10,529 bases of DNA from assembly GCA_900552925.1 (NCBI GenBank), contig USBH01000032.1:1-10529 (forward strand), written 5' to 3'. The notes below the pieces were generated by a model. The model did no database searches and was not told the DNA's origin. It saw only the letters and a list, made by a program, of their open reading frames with translations. Positions within the stretch are counted from its first letter, which is position 1, and every line of letters starts with the position of its first letter. Positions 1-6,455 of the stretch are shown in pieces. Origin of the DNA: an uncultured Oscillospiraceae bacterium (lineage in GTDB: Bacteria > Bacillota > Clostridia > Oscillospirales > Acutalibacteraceae). The position numbers were made by a program, and so were the translations under genes.

Positions 1-45
1 ACACCGTCTAATTCGTCGGCAGCGTCAGATGTGTATAAGAGACAG
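1..45 (+). other. Illumina Nextera i5 adapter (artefact)
   Basis: Bases 27-45 are the 19-bp Tn5 mosaic end used in Nextera tagmentation (AGATGTGTATAAGAGACAG). They are preceded by the read-1 adapter part (TCGTCGGCAGCGTC at 13-26), an eight-base i5 index (CGTCTAAT at 5-12) and the last bases of the P5 side (ACAC). This is library DNA left untrimmed, not genome. It creates a false open frame starting MYKRQ on the plus strand and a false SLIHI tail on the minus-strand gene entering from the right. Confidence 0.99.
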
Positions 46-336
46 GTCCAGCGCTGCGCTGATCCAGTGCTCCTTGTTCATGTGGTAGGCGGGGAAAAAG
101 CCCGGGCGGCTGTGCAGCATGCCGATCAGGAGCGGGTCGCCCTTGAGGTTGACGACGGTGAGCGCGTCCGTGCCGGAAAGGCCCAGCTTATCCCGCGGCA
201 CGTCCATGACGACCGCGAACCATTTGCGGTTATCGGGGTGGCGCAGCACGGCGTACCTCGGCTCGTCCGGCCACGGATACTCCGGCTCCACACCGAAAAG
301 CGCCCTTGCGCAATCGTAAAATTCTGTTCGGTTCAT
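46..336 (-). CDS. MmcQ/YjbR family protein, 3' end cut by contig edge
   Basis: The visible reading frame gives about 97 genuine residues of an MmcQ/YjbR-fold protein (DUF419, a small fold related to DNA-binding domains; cellular role mostly unknown). Typical features are YAVLRHPDNRKWFAVVMDV near the N-terminus, a central VVNLKGDP strand, then PGFFPAYHMNKEHWISAALD. The last resembles the P-x-x-H-x-N-K-x-H-W signature near the end of family members. I place the start at the ATG at 336, because AAAAGAGG (343-350) lies 6 nt upstream. An in-frame ATG at 342 abuts that RBS and is less likely. Residues after the ALD are adapter-encoded (LSLIHI) and must be dropped; the true C-terminus, probably some 15-25 residues, lies off the contig. 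It begins about 46 bases after the APH-type gene with no terminator between, so it is probably the last visible gene of the rlmD operon. Confidence 0.85.
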
Positions 337-382
337 ATGCATCCTCTTTTTATCAGAAATCCAGCTTGCAGGTTCGGTAACC

Positions 383-1291
383 TCAATTCACGGTTTGGGG
401 ACAAGGCAAAGGGCGTTTGTGCTTTTGGTACCAGATGGGCATTGGATTTCGCATCCCGTCATACCAGTTGAGCACGGTCTTTGCCTGATTTTGAAAGAGT
501 TCGATTTGATCGGAGCCGAAGGGGACTGCCCACAGGATTGCAGAGAGCATGCCGACGCTGATATACAGTGCGAGCAGCTTCCAGAATTCGGGCGGAATCG
601 AATCGGCGAAATAGCCGTCGATCCTTCCGGATGCAAAGGTCGGGCACAGGATGGCGTCCCAAGTGATGGCTTTCATGTCTTCCCATGGGTCTCCGTAGTC
701 GTCGCGGTCGAAATCGAGAATGTACAGCTTGCCGTCTCGGCCGATCCTCATATTTCCGCGGTGATAGTCGCCGTGCTGGTAAACCTGCGGTCGGTCGTTC
801 AACAGCGAACGGTTCTCGTTGATATAGTCGATGAATACCTGTCCGTCTTCAAATTGAAAGGGACAGGCCCTGTATTTCTCTATTTTCAAGTCGATCTTCC
901 GATTAAAGCGGACGGCCCATTCTTCCAAATTTTCAGGAACCGGTACCGAGTGGATTTTGCGGAGAATACGTCCGGCTTCCCGTCCGCAGGCGTATTGCGC
1001 TTCGCGCGTCAGAGCGGGGATTGCTTCTTCTGCGTCCGTACCGTCGATCCAGCTTTGGACAGAATAGACGCCTGCGTCGCAGACGCCGAATTCGATGGGC
1101 TTGCACATCGGGATGCCGAGGGCCGCAATCGTTCGCATCCGCTCGAATTCATTTTTCTTCCGGTCGTATTGCTCTGCTGGCGAAATCCGGAGAAGATAGT
1201 GGACGCCTTGCGCATCGGTAACGCGATATTTTTTATCCTGCGACCAGCCTTTGCAGATCGGTTCCTGTGCGATGAAATGTAATCCGGCCAT
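383..1291 (-). CDS. APH-fold phosphotransferase family protein
   Basis: This 302-residue protein has the aminoglycoside phosphotransferase/choline kinase-like fold. A nucleotide-binding N-lobe is seen around residues 14-40 (KGWSQDKKYRV, then YLLRIS). The catalytic loop is the Brenner-type motif H173-G-D175-Y-H177-R-G-N180, followed by the Mg-binding DFD at 193-195. The expected active-site residues are therefore present. The family phosphorylates hydroxyl groups of small molecules with ATP or GTP; members include antibiotic-resistance kinases, but most clostridial homologues have no known substrate, so resistance is not shown. The frame stays open far upstream (to 2158), but that extension is a shadow of rlmD. 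I chose ATG 1291, with AGGGAG about 10 nt upstream and GAGGAA directly abutting. It starts 35 bases after the rlmD stop, so the two are probably cotranscribed. Its codons look less GC-biased than rlmD, which could mean later acquisition. Confidence 0.88.
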   Translation of the reverse strand: MAGLHFIAQEPICKGWSQDKKYRVTDAQGVHYLLRISPAEQYDRKKNEFERMRTIAALGIPMCKPIEFGVCDAGVYSVQSWIDGTDAEEAIPALTREAQYACGREAGRILRKIHSVPVPENLEEWAVRFNRKIDLKIEKYRACPFQFEDGQVFIDYINENRSLLNDRPQVYQHGDYHRGNMRIGRDGKLYILDFDRDDYGDPWEDMKAITWDAILCPTFASGRIDGYFADSIPPEFWKLLALYISVGMLSAILWAVPFGSDQIELFQNQAKTVLNWYDGMRNPMPIWYQKHKRPLPCPQTVN

Positions 1292-1326
1292 TTCCTCTTC
1301 ACTCCCTTTTGCAGAATAAAAACAGG

Positions 1327-2685
1327 TTATTGTCGAATCAGCCGCACGACGGTCTCCACATGCGCGGTGCCGGGGAAGAGGTCGACGGGGGTGACGGCTT
1401 CGGTTTTGTAGCCGCTTTCGCCGAACAGCTTCAGGTCGCGCGCAAGCGTGGCCGGATCGCACGAGACGTAGACGACGCGCTTCGGGCGCATTGCCGCGAT
1501 CGTCGCGATCAGCGCGCTGTCGCAGCCCTTGCGCGGCGGGTCGATCACGATGACGTCCGGCTTTTCGCCGCGCTCGAACAGGATCCTTGCGGCTTCGGCC
1601 GCGTCGGCGCAGAGGAATTCCGCGTTTTGGATGGCGTTGCGTTCGGCGTTGCGCCGCGCGTTTTCGACGGCGGCCGGCACGATCTCCGCGCCGATGAGCT
1701 TTTTCGCATTTTTCGCCATCGAAAGCCCGATCGTGCCCGTGCCGCAGTAGAGGTCGAGCAGCGTCTCCGCGCCGGTCAGCCCCGCGTATTCGGCGGCCTT
1801 GCCGTAAAGGCGCTCGGCCTGCGTGCGGTTCACCTGGTAAAACGCGTGCGGCGCGATCTCGAAGGCGAGGCCGCAGAGCGTGTCGGTGATCGTGTCCTTG
1901 CCCCAGAGCGTGCGGCACGTTTTGCCGAGCACGACGTTCGTCCTTTCGCGGTTGATGTTGAGCAGGATGCCGGTGATTTCCGGCACGGCCTCGCGCAGCA
2001 TCTCGACGAGCAGCGCTTCCTCGTGCAGCGCGGCGCCGTTTGCGACGACGCAGACCATCATCTCGCCGCTCATTTCCCCGCGGCGCATGTACAGGTGGCG
2101 GAGCACGCCGCTGTGCGACGCTTCGTCGTAGACGCTTTCGCCCGAAACGGCGTACCACCGGCGGAACGCGGCGGCGGCGCGATCAAACGCTTCGGGCTGC
2201 AGCAGGCAGCTTTCCGTGTTCACGATGCGGTGGGAGTTGACGGCGTAAAAGCCGAGCTGCAGCGCGCCGTCCTTCGAAAGGCCGATGGGGAGCTGGCACT
2301 TGTTGCGGTAGCGGCAGCGGTCCGGCGCGGCGAGGATCGGCTCCATCTGAAAATCCTGCAGGCCGCCGATGCGCTCGAGCGCGTCGCGCACGCGCTGCGT
2401 CTTGATCTGAAGCTCCGCTTCGTAGCGGATGTGCCGGTACACGCAGCCGCCGCACTGCGCGGCGACGGGGCAGTCCGGCGCGATGCGGTCGGGCGAGGGC
2501 GCGAGCAGCTTTTCGAGCCGGCCGAAGGCGTACTTCCGCAGGACCTTGACGATGCGCACGGCGCACCGGTCGCCGACGGCGGTGCCCGGCACGAAGACAG
2601 CCATGCCCTCGATACGGCAGATGCCGCTGCCCTCGGCCGTCATGGCGGTGATATCGGCTTCAAAAATATCGTTTTTCCTGATCAT
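1327..2685 (-). CDS. rlmD: 23S rRNA (uracil-C5)-methyltransferase RlmD/RlmCD (RumA family)
   Basis: This 452-residue enzyme uses S-adenosylmethionine to make 5-methyluridine in 23S rRNA. E. coli RlmD modifies U1939; the Gram-positive relative RlmCD modifies both U747 and U1939, so dual specificity is possible here. The N-terminal TRAM domain spans about residues 1-57. An iron-sulfur cluster site follows: C72, C78, C81 and, further on, C160. The SAM pocket is LLDLYCGTGTIGLSMA (309-324) and the substrate motif is IDPPRKGCD (381-389). The nucleophile is C409 in YVSCDP, and the likely general base is E444 in AHVETVV. Length and all key residues match intact family members. The start is supported by GGAGG at 2693-2697, 7 nt upstream of the ATG. 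Upstream lies an unusual leader with alternative inverted repeats (see 2694-2780). It leads the APH and MmcQ genes as the first gene of a probable operon. No convincing promoter was found; a weak candidate lies near 2805-2835. Confidence 0.95.
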   Translation of the reverse strand: MIRKNDIFEADITAMTAEGSGICRIEGMAVFVPGTAVGDRCAVRIVKVLRKYAFGRLEKLLAPSPDRIAPDCPVAAQCGGCVYRHIRYEAELQIKTQRVRDALERIGGLQDFQMEPILAAPDRCRYRNKCQLPIGLSKDGALQLGFYAVNSHRIVNTESCLLQPEAFDRAAAAFRRWYAVSGESVYDEASHSGVLRHLYMRRGEMSGEMMVCVVANGAALHEEALLVEMLREAVPEITGILLNINRERTNVVLGKTCRTLWGKDTITDTLCGLAFEIAPHAFYQVNRTQAERLYGKAAEYAGLTGAETLLDLYCGTGTIGLSMAKNAKKLIGAEIVPAAVENARRNAERNAIQNAEFLCADAAEAARILFERGEKPDVIVIDPPRKGCDSALIATIAAMRPKRVVYVSCDPATLARDLKLFGESGYKTEAVTPVDLFPGTAHVETVVRLIRQ

Positions 2686-2693
2686 GCAAAAAC

Positions 2694-2780
2694 CTCCGGT
2701 GAAACATTCGGCCCAAAGGGGCGGAAAACGCAGGAATCATGCGGAACATTTCGCGGCGCGCATCCGGAGAAATGTTTCAC
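2694..2780 (-). promoter_or_regulatory. rlmD leader with mutually exclusive inverted repeats around the RBS
   Basis: Reading the minus strand, segment 1 (2780-2764) is GTGAAACATTTCTCCGG, segment 2 (2752-2745) is GAAATGTT and segment 3 (2708-2694) is AATGTTTCACCGGAG. Segment 1 can pair with segment 2 (AACATTTC with GAAATGTT, 8 bp, loop 16) or with segment 3 (GTGAAACATT with AATGTTTCAC, 10 bp). In addition, CTCCGG at 2769-2764 is exactly complementary to CCGGAG at 2699-2694, which overlaps the GGAGG RBS of rlmD. These pairings compete, which is the layout of a translational switch. The alternative is a DNA operator built from GTGAAACATT half-sites. The repeats are seen directly; the switch is inference. 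Confidence 0.45.
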
Positions 2781-2875
2781 AAATTCGAAATGTGCAAAAC
2801 CTGTAGTGAATATGACTATTTTTTCTGGTTAAACTTTGTGTGAGACAGGCAAAAGGGAGATTGTCTAAAAAAGCA

Positions 2876-2904
2876 TTGACAATCGATATTCCGGTCGCTA
2901 TAAT
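2876..2904 (+). promoter_or_regulatory. Perfect consensus sigma-A promoter of candidate sRNA
   Basis: TTGACA (2876-2881), a 17-base spacer and TATAAT (2899-2904) form an exact consensus housekeeping promoter on the plus strand. The predicted start is near 2911. No plausible protein gene lies downstream before the terminator ending at 3019, so it most likely drives a short non-coding transcript. It points away from rlmD. Confidence 0.88.
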
Positions 2905-2910
2905 AAAGGC

Positions 2911-3019
2911 GTAGTCAATGATTACGAGCTCTGCGGTAAGGATTTACCGCGACTTTTCAATACAACTCCTCCCCAAAAGAGAGCAAAAGGCGAGAATTTT
3001 TCTCGCCTTTTGCTCTTTT
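2911..3019 (+). ncRNA. Candidate small RNA with C-rich single-stranded segment
   Basis: About 109 nt separate the predicted start of a perfect promoter from the end of a strong terminator, and the segment has the build of a bacterial small RNA. A 5' hairpin is GTAGTC-AAT-GATTAC (2911-2925). A second is GCGGTAA-GGAT-TTACCGC (2933-2950, 7 perfect pairs). An apparently unpaired linker follows (2951-2979) containing ACTCCTCCCC (2965-2974), and then a 17-bp terminator hairpin with a U run. C-rich loops of this kind let several Gram-positive sRNAs pair with GGAGG ribosome binding sites of target mRNAs; that role here is inference. I recognise no known RNA family. An ATG at 2918 opens a 53-codon frame, but it has no RBS and reads through the terminator. 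A short mRNA leader or a decayed gene remnant is the main alternative. Confidence 0.6.
2975..3019. terminator. Bidirectional intrinsic terminator
   Basis: A 17-bp perfect stem, AGAGCAAAAGGCGAGAA (2980-2996) with its complement (3000-3016), encloses a three-base loop. It is followed by TTT on the plus strand, and on the minus strand by TCTTTT formed by the A-rich left flank. It lies between the candidate sRNA (plus) and the stop of the D-2-hydroxyacid dehydrogenase (minus, 3063), and would end transcription from both sides. Confidence 0.9.
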
Positions 3020-3062
3020 CTGCGGAAAAAATCAAAAGGCGGGAAACCGCATGGCCGGCCCG

Positions 3063-4013
3063 TCAGGAAACGACGTTGACCGGCTGCCCGGCAAGAAACG
3101 CGCGCAGATTGCCGGCGACGGCGTCGATCAGCCGCAGGCGGGCTTCGCGGGAAGCCCACGCGATGTGCGGCGTGATCAGGCAGTTTTTGGCGGTGAGCAG
3201 CGGGTGGTCCGGGCGCGGCGGCTCCTCGGCCATCACGTCGAGCCCGGCGCCGGCCAGACGGCCGCTGTTGAGCGCGTCCGCAAGGGCGTTTTCGTCCACG
3301 AGCGCCCCGCGCGCCGTGTTGATGAGCAGCGCGGTGGGCTTCATGCGCGCGAGCACCGATGCGCCGACGATGCCGCGCGTTTCGTCGGTCAGGGGGCAGT
3401 GGAGTGAGACGACGTCGGCGGTTTCAAACAGCGTTTCGAAGCTGCACCAGGTGCAGCCTGTAGGCAGCGCGCGCTGCGTGCGGCTGTGCACGAGGACGCG
3501 CATGCCGAGCGCCAGACCGAGCTGCGCGACGGCGCGGCCGATGTTGCCGAAGCCGAGGATGCCGAGCGTTTTGCCGGAAAGCTCGAGGATCGGCGCGGTG
3601 GTGTGCGTCGCCTCGACCGCGTCGTTCCAGCCGCCGCTGCGCGTCACGGCGCTGAGGTGTTCGACGCGGCAGCACAGCGCGAGCAGCAGCGCAAAGGTGA
3701 GCTGCGCAACGGTTTCGACGCAGTACAGCGGCACGTTGCAGACGGTGACGCCCTTCTCGCGCGCGGCGCGGACGTCGATCGTGTTGTAGCCGGTCGCGAG
3801 CGTGCCGATGTAGCGCAGCTTCGGCAGGGCGTCGAGCACGGCGCGGTTCAGCACGATGCGGTTGACGATGAGCGCTTCCGCGTCCCGCGCGCGCTTTACA
3901 ACGCAGTCCGCCGGCGTGGAATCGTAGACCGTGACGCGGCCGAGCGCCTCGAGCGGCGCCCACGAAAGGTCGCCGGGGTTCGTCGTCCCGCCGTCCAGAA
4001 CCACAATATCCAT
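3063..4013 (-). CDS. D-2-hydroxyacid dehydrogenase, glycerate dehydrogenase/hydroxypyruvate reductase-like
   Basis: This 316-residue cytosolic NAD(P)-dependent oxidoreductase interconverts a 2-oxoacid and its D-2-hydroxyacid. The Rossmann motif G154-F-G156-N-I-G159 follows LSGKTLGIL. The catalytic triad of the family is present: R235 in NTARGALVDE, E264 in MAEEPP and H283 in TPHIAWAS. The N-terminal MDIVVLDGGTTNPGDLSW and the YIGTLATGYNTID block resemble the glycerate dehydrogenase (HprA) branch more than SerA. There is no ACT domain, so serine-pathway PGDH is unlikely. Exact substrate is not settled; hydroxypyruvate/glycerate is the best guess. The start is supported by AGGAGGG (4022-4028), 8 nt upstream. 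It has its own promoter (4057-4085) and a terminator just downstream, so it is monocistronic. Confidence 0.92.
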   Translation of the reverse strand: MDIVVLDGGTTNPGDLSWAPLEALGRVTVYDSTPADCVVKRARDAEALIVNRIVLNRAVLDALPKLRYIGTLATGYNTIDVRAAREKGVTVCNVPLYCVETVAQLTFALLLALCCRVEHLSAVTRSGGWNDAVEATHTTAPILELSGKTLGILGFGNIGRAVAQLGLALGMRVLVHSRTQRALPTGCTWCSFETLFETADVVSLHCPLTDETRGIVGASVLARMKPTALLINTARGALVDENALADALNSGRLAGAGLDVMAEEPPRPDHPLLTAKNCLITPHIAWASREARLRLIDAVAGNLRAFLAGQPVNVVS

Positions 4014-4056
4014 AGCCGCAGCCCTCCTGCCTGTTTCGCATAAAATCCTATCCTAC

Positions 4057-4085
4057 AGTATACCGTATCCGGCGCCGGGTTTCAA
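4057..4085 (-). promoter_or_regulatory. Sigma-A promoter of the hydroxyacid dehydrogenase gene
   Basis: On the minus strand TTGAAA (4085-4080), a 17-base spacer and TATACT (4062-4057) match the housekeeping consensus at 10 of 12 positions. The predicted start near 4050 gives a leader of about 36 nt carrying the AGGAGGG ribosome binding site. Confidence 0.82.
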
Positions 4086-4122
4086 TGCCAAATTTCTGTA
4101 TTTGGGTAGACTCTCCGGTGAT

Positions 4123-4164
4123 AAAAAAGCGTAGATCTCTATGTAAAATCGAGATCTACGCTTT
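4123..4164 (-). terminator. Intrinsic terminator of the lipoprotein gene
   Basis: A perfect 14-bp stem pairs AAAGCGTAGATCTC (4126-4139) with GAGATCTACGCTTT (4151-4164) around an 11-base loop. Read on the minus strand it is followed by a run of six T (4128-4123). It sits 15 bases beyond the stop of the gene at 4179-4658 and separates that gene from the dehydrogenase promoter. Confidence 0.92.
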
Positions 4165-4178
4165 AAAGAAGTTGTGTA

Positions 4179-4658
4179 TTAAGTTCCAAAACAGCTAATC
4201 GTGAAATCGACTGATACGTCTTCGGCAGAATCAATCCGTTTTACAGAGAGTGTAAAATAGCCTCCGGGGCAAATCTTGCAAATGACATTATCTTGTTCTG
4301 CGTCTGTACTGACGCAGAGGACGTCTTTGAAAAGGTGTTGACGATTACCATTGCTGTCATACGAAGCCAGCGTATAAAGCATTTGTACGTTAGCGGGGGA
4401 ATTCAAATCTAATTGAGCAAAACTATATGGGCCAGATTCGAATTGTTCACTTTTCTCAAACAGAACATCTTGGTATGTATCTTGAAGAGTTAGATTTACC
4501 GTTTTAGCGGATTGATTTTCGATAGATGTCGAGGATTGGCATCCAACAAGAACACTAAAGGTCAAAGATAAAAGAAGGATGCAAAAAATTCTTTTAGCCA
4601 TAACCGTACTACTCATTTTTCGGTGTAAGCCGATTGCGAGGATTTTTTTGGCTTTCAT
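4179..4658 (-). CDS. Hypothetical lipoprotein
   Basis: I do not recognise the family. From the ATG at 4658 the protein has 159 residues. A basic N-region precedes a hydrophobic stretch (about 22-38, RIFCILLLSLTFSVLV) ending in the lipobox L37-V-G-C40, so it is probably exported, cleaved before C40 and anchored to the outer face of the membrane by a lipid. The mature part is polar, rich in S, Q, D and beta-type segments, with three cysteines near the end (C127, C130 and C156; C115 is a fourth), including an IC-K-IC-P stretch at 126-131. The start at 4658 has GGAGG (4667-4671) 8 nt upstream. That leaves an unusually long signal region, and internal ATGs (for example 4601) would give a standard-length signal but lack a good RBS. 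It stands alone with its own promoter and terminator. Its codons are clearly more AT-rich than all other genes here, which suggests acquisition by transfer. Confidence 0.75.
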   Translation of the reverse strand: MKAKKILAIGLHRKMSSTVMAKRIFCILLLSLTFSVLVGCQSSTSIENQSAKTVNLTLQDTYQDVLFEKSEQFESGPYSFAQLDLNSPANVQMLYTLASYDSNGNRQHLFKDVLCVSTDAEQDNVICKICPGGYFTLSVKRIDSAEDVSVDFTISCFGT

Positions 4659-4940
4659 TACTAAGACCTCCAATAAAAATATTTTTGTATCAAGCGGAAA
4701 TATCCGATAATACCAAAGAAAAGTCTATCAAAAGTGCAATAAATAAATAATTTTCGCGTTAAAAATAAGATTTTTATATATTTTATGCTTACAATATATA
4801 TCAAAATTAGAGTGATGTCAACAACTTACTTTTACGGGAGAATATATATTCAATTTGTTTTCGGGCTAAAAATGCGAGGTATCCAATTGGGCAGTCAAGA
4901 TTCAATGATTTGTATAGATTCCCCTTTTGAATTATAGATG
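4659..4940. other. AT-rich intergenic region
   Basis: This spacer contains the lipoprotein promoter (4793-4821) and its leader of roughly 128 nt. The rest is low in GC with A/T runs. A 21-codon plus-strand frame at 4872-4937 has no RBS and is not called. I see no repeats, tRNA or transposon ends that would explain the change in composition. Confidence 0.6.
4793..4821 (-). promoter_or_regulatory. Sigma-A promoter of the lipoprotein gene
   Basis: On the minus strand TTGACA (4821-4816), a 17-base spacer and TATATT (4798-4793) match the consensus at 11 of 12 positions. The predicted start near 4786 leaves an AT-rich leader of about 128 nt before the ATG at 4658. Confidence 0.82.
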
Positions 4941-4969
4941 TTTACAAGTTCTGTCAATGAGCGTATAAT
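4941..4969 (+). promoter_or_regulatory. Sigma-A promoter of the CmpB-type/PPTase operon
   Basis: TTTACA (4941-4946), a 17-base spacer and TATAAT (4964-4969) match the consensus at 11 of 12 positions. The predicted start near 4976 gives a leader of about 27 nt before the TTG start at 5003. Confidence 0.87.
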
Positions 4970-5002
4970 CAGGAAAAAACCGACTTGCGGGAGGCGTGTG
5001 TT

Positions 5003-5920
5003 TTGACATTTTACGAGCTGCTCTGGTACTTTTCCATCTATTCCTTTCTGGGCTGGTGCATGGAGGTCGTGTTCTGCACGGTCCGCACGGGCAAGCTCGT
5101 CAACCGCGGGTTTCTGAACGGCCCCGTGTGCCCGATCTACGGCTTCGGCATGGTGATCGTGCTCGCGGTGCTCGGCCGGTTTTCCGACAACATCGCGCTG
5201 CTTTTCTTCGGCGGCATGGTGCTCACCAGCGCGCTGGAGCTGGTCGGCGGCTGGGCGCTCAAGAAGTTTTTCCACACGACATGGTGGGATTATTCGGAAA
5301 AGCCGCTGAACATCGGCGGCTACATCTGCCTGCAGTTCAGCCTGGCGTGGGGCGTGTGCGTCGTTCTGGCGGTGCGCTTTTTGCACCGGGCGGTCGAAGC
5401 GTTCGTGCACTGGATCCCGTTCCCGCTCGGCGTGGTGCTGCTGTGCATCCTGATGGCGTATTTCCTGGCGGATACGGTGGTCACGGTGCTGGCGGTCTGC
5501 CGCATCAACCGCAACCTGACGCTGTTGAGCGCGACGGCGGCGCAGCTGCGCCGCAACAGCGACGCGCTTTCCGGCGGGCTTGGCCGGCTGGCGCTGCGCG
5601 CGGACGAACGCCTTGCGGAGCAGCGCGAAGAGCTGCTCGAGCGCGCGGAGGACACGCGGGCGGAGCTTGAGGACAAGATGCGGGCGCAGCGCGAGCGGAT
5701 GCAGGAAAAGCAGGCGGCCCACCGCGCGGCGCTCGAGGAAAAGCGCGCGCAGATGCAGCAGACCGCCGAGCAGCTCCGCGCCGAGTGGATCGCCCGCAGC
5801 TCGAAGCTGCAGCGGCGGATCCAGCGCCGCCTGCTCCGCGCGTTCCCGCGCATGCGCAACGAGCGCGACGGCGAGGCGCTGCGCCGCGTGCGCGCCTGGC
5901 TGGAGGAGAAGCGGAAATGA
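5003..5920 (+). CDS. CmpB-type putative ABC transporter permease (PF06541-like) with coiled-coil tail
   Basis: This 305-residue membrane protein begins with an N-terminal part typical of the putative ABC-transporter type IV (CmpB, PF06541) family. Signatures are SFLGWCMEVVF (14-24), NRGFLNGPVCPIYGFG (34-49), and WWDYSEKPLNIGGYICL (94-110). Hydrophobic segments are near 5-25, 44-60, 63-86, 108-126 and 138-165. From about 175 to 285 the protein turns into a strongly charged R/E/Q/A-rich helix, likely a cytoplasmic coiled coil; many family members are shorter and lack such a tail. The transport role is only a family label, since no ATPase is next to it. I chose TTG 5003 because GGGAGG (4989-4994) lies 8 nt upstream; the TTG at 4985 would precede that RBS. 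The stop overlaps the start of the next gene (ATGA at 5917-5920), indicating translational coupling with the phosphopantetheinyl transferase. Confidence 0.86.
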   Translation: MTFYELLWYFSIYSFLGWCMEVVFCTVRTGKLVNRGFLNGPVCPIYGFGMVIVLAVLGRFSDNIALLFFGGMVLTSALELVGGWALKKFFHTTWWDYSEKPLNIGGYICLQFSLAWGVCVVLAVRFLHRAVEAFVHWIPFPLGVVLLCILMAYFLADTVVTVLAVCRINRNLTLLSATAAQLRRNSDALSGGLGRLALRADERLAEQREELLERAEDTRAELEDKMRAQRERMQEKQAAHRAALEEKRAQMQQTAEQLRAEWIARSSKLQRRIQRRLLRAFPRMRNERDGEALRRVRAWLEEKRK

Positions 5921-6423
5921 AGCTGTATGCAAAAACCGTGGAGCCGGACCTGCCCGCCGCCGCGCTGCACGAGGCGGCATATGCGCTGCTCTTTGACGCG
6001 CTGCGGGCGGACTGGCAGATCCGGGCTTCGCGCGTCGAAAAGACGGCGCTCGGCAGGCCGTACCTGCCCGGCGCGGACATGCCGTTTATCAGCCTGAGCC
6101 ACACGCGGGGCTTTGTCTGCTGCGCGGTTTCGCAGGCGCCGGTCGGCGTCGACTGCGAGCGCTACCGCCGCGTGACCGAGGGCGCGATGCGGCGCGTCTG
6201 CACGCCGGAAGAGCTTGCGGATATCGCGGCGGCGGCAGATCCGACGGCGCGCTTTTTACAGTACTGGACGCTCAAGGAGAGCATCTCGAAGAAGCGCGGC
6301 GTCGGGCTTTCGGAATCCTTTCAGGCTTATGCGGTCCGCTTCGAGGGGGAGAGGCCCGTCTGCCCCGGCCACAAGCTGCATTTTGAAATGCGCGACGGCT
6401 TCTTTCTGGCTGCCGCGGAATAA
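5917..6423 (+). CDS. 4'-phosphopantetheinyl transferase superfamily protein (Sfp-type, short)
   Basis: This 168-residue enzyme would transfer the phosphopantetheine arm of CoA to a serine of a carrier protein. Sfp-type motifs are in order: FISLSHTRG (57-65), the magnesium-binding V-G-V-D79-C-E81 and the YWTLKESISKKRG block (116-128) with W117, K120, E121 and K125. It is shorter than Sfp itself (roughly 220-230 residues), missing much of the first pseudo-half, but the active-site residues are present. GGAGG at 5902-5906 inside the preceding gene and the ATGA overlap set the start. No acyl carrier, peptide synthetase or polyketide gene is visible, so the carrier partner is unknown. It could serve primary fatty-acid synthesis or a distant biosynthetic cluster. 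Confidence 0.9.
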   Translation: MKLYAKTVEPDLPAAALHEAAYALLFDALRADWQIRASRVEKTALGRPYLPGADMPFISLSHTRGFVCCAVSQAPVGVDCERYRRVTEGAMRRVCTPEELADIAAAADPTARFLQYWTLKESISKKRGVGLSESFQAYAVRFEGERPVCPGHKLHFEMRDGFFLAAAE

Positions 6424-6455
6424 ACCGTTTTCCTTTCGCATACGTATGAAGCAAA

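Noticed and set aside
31..471. Plus-strand ORF beginning MYKRQ
   Set aside because: It starts inside the adapter and runs antisense to the MmcQ/YjbR gene.
383..2158. Single 591-residue minus-strand protein
   Set aside because: The upstream half is an R/A-rich frame shadow of rlmD; the real APH-type protein starts at 1291 with an RBS.
2918..3079. 53-codon ORF within the candidate sRNA
   Set aside because: No RBS, leader of only about 7 nt, and the frame passes through the terminator and into the opposing gene.
4872..4937. 21-codon ORF MRGIQLGSQDS... in the AT-rich spacer
   Set aside because: No ribosome binding site and no promoter directly upstream.
4895..5980. Long minus-strand ORF opposite the CmpB-type gene
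   Set aside because: A low-complexity R/A/H-rich antisense frame in GC-rich DNA; the plus strand encodes recognisable families.
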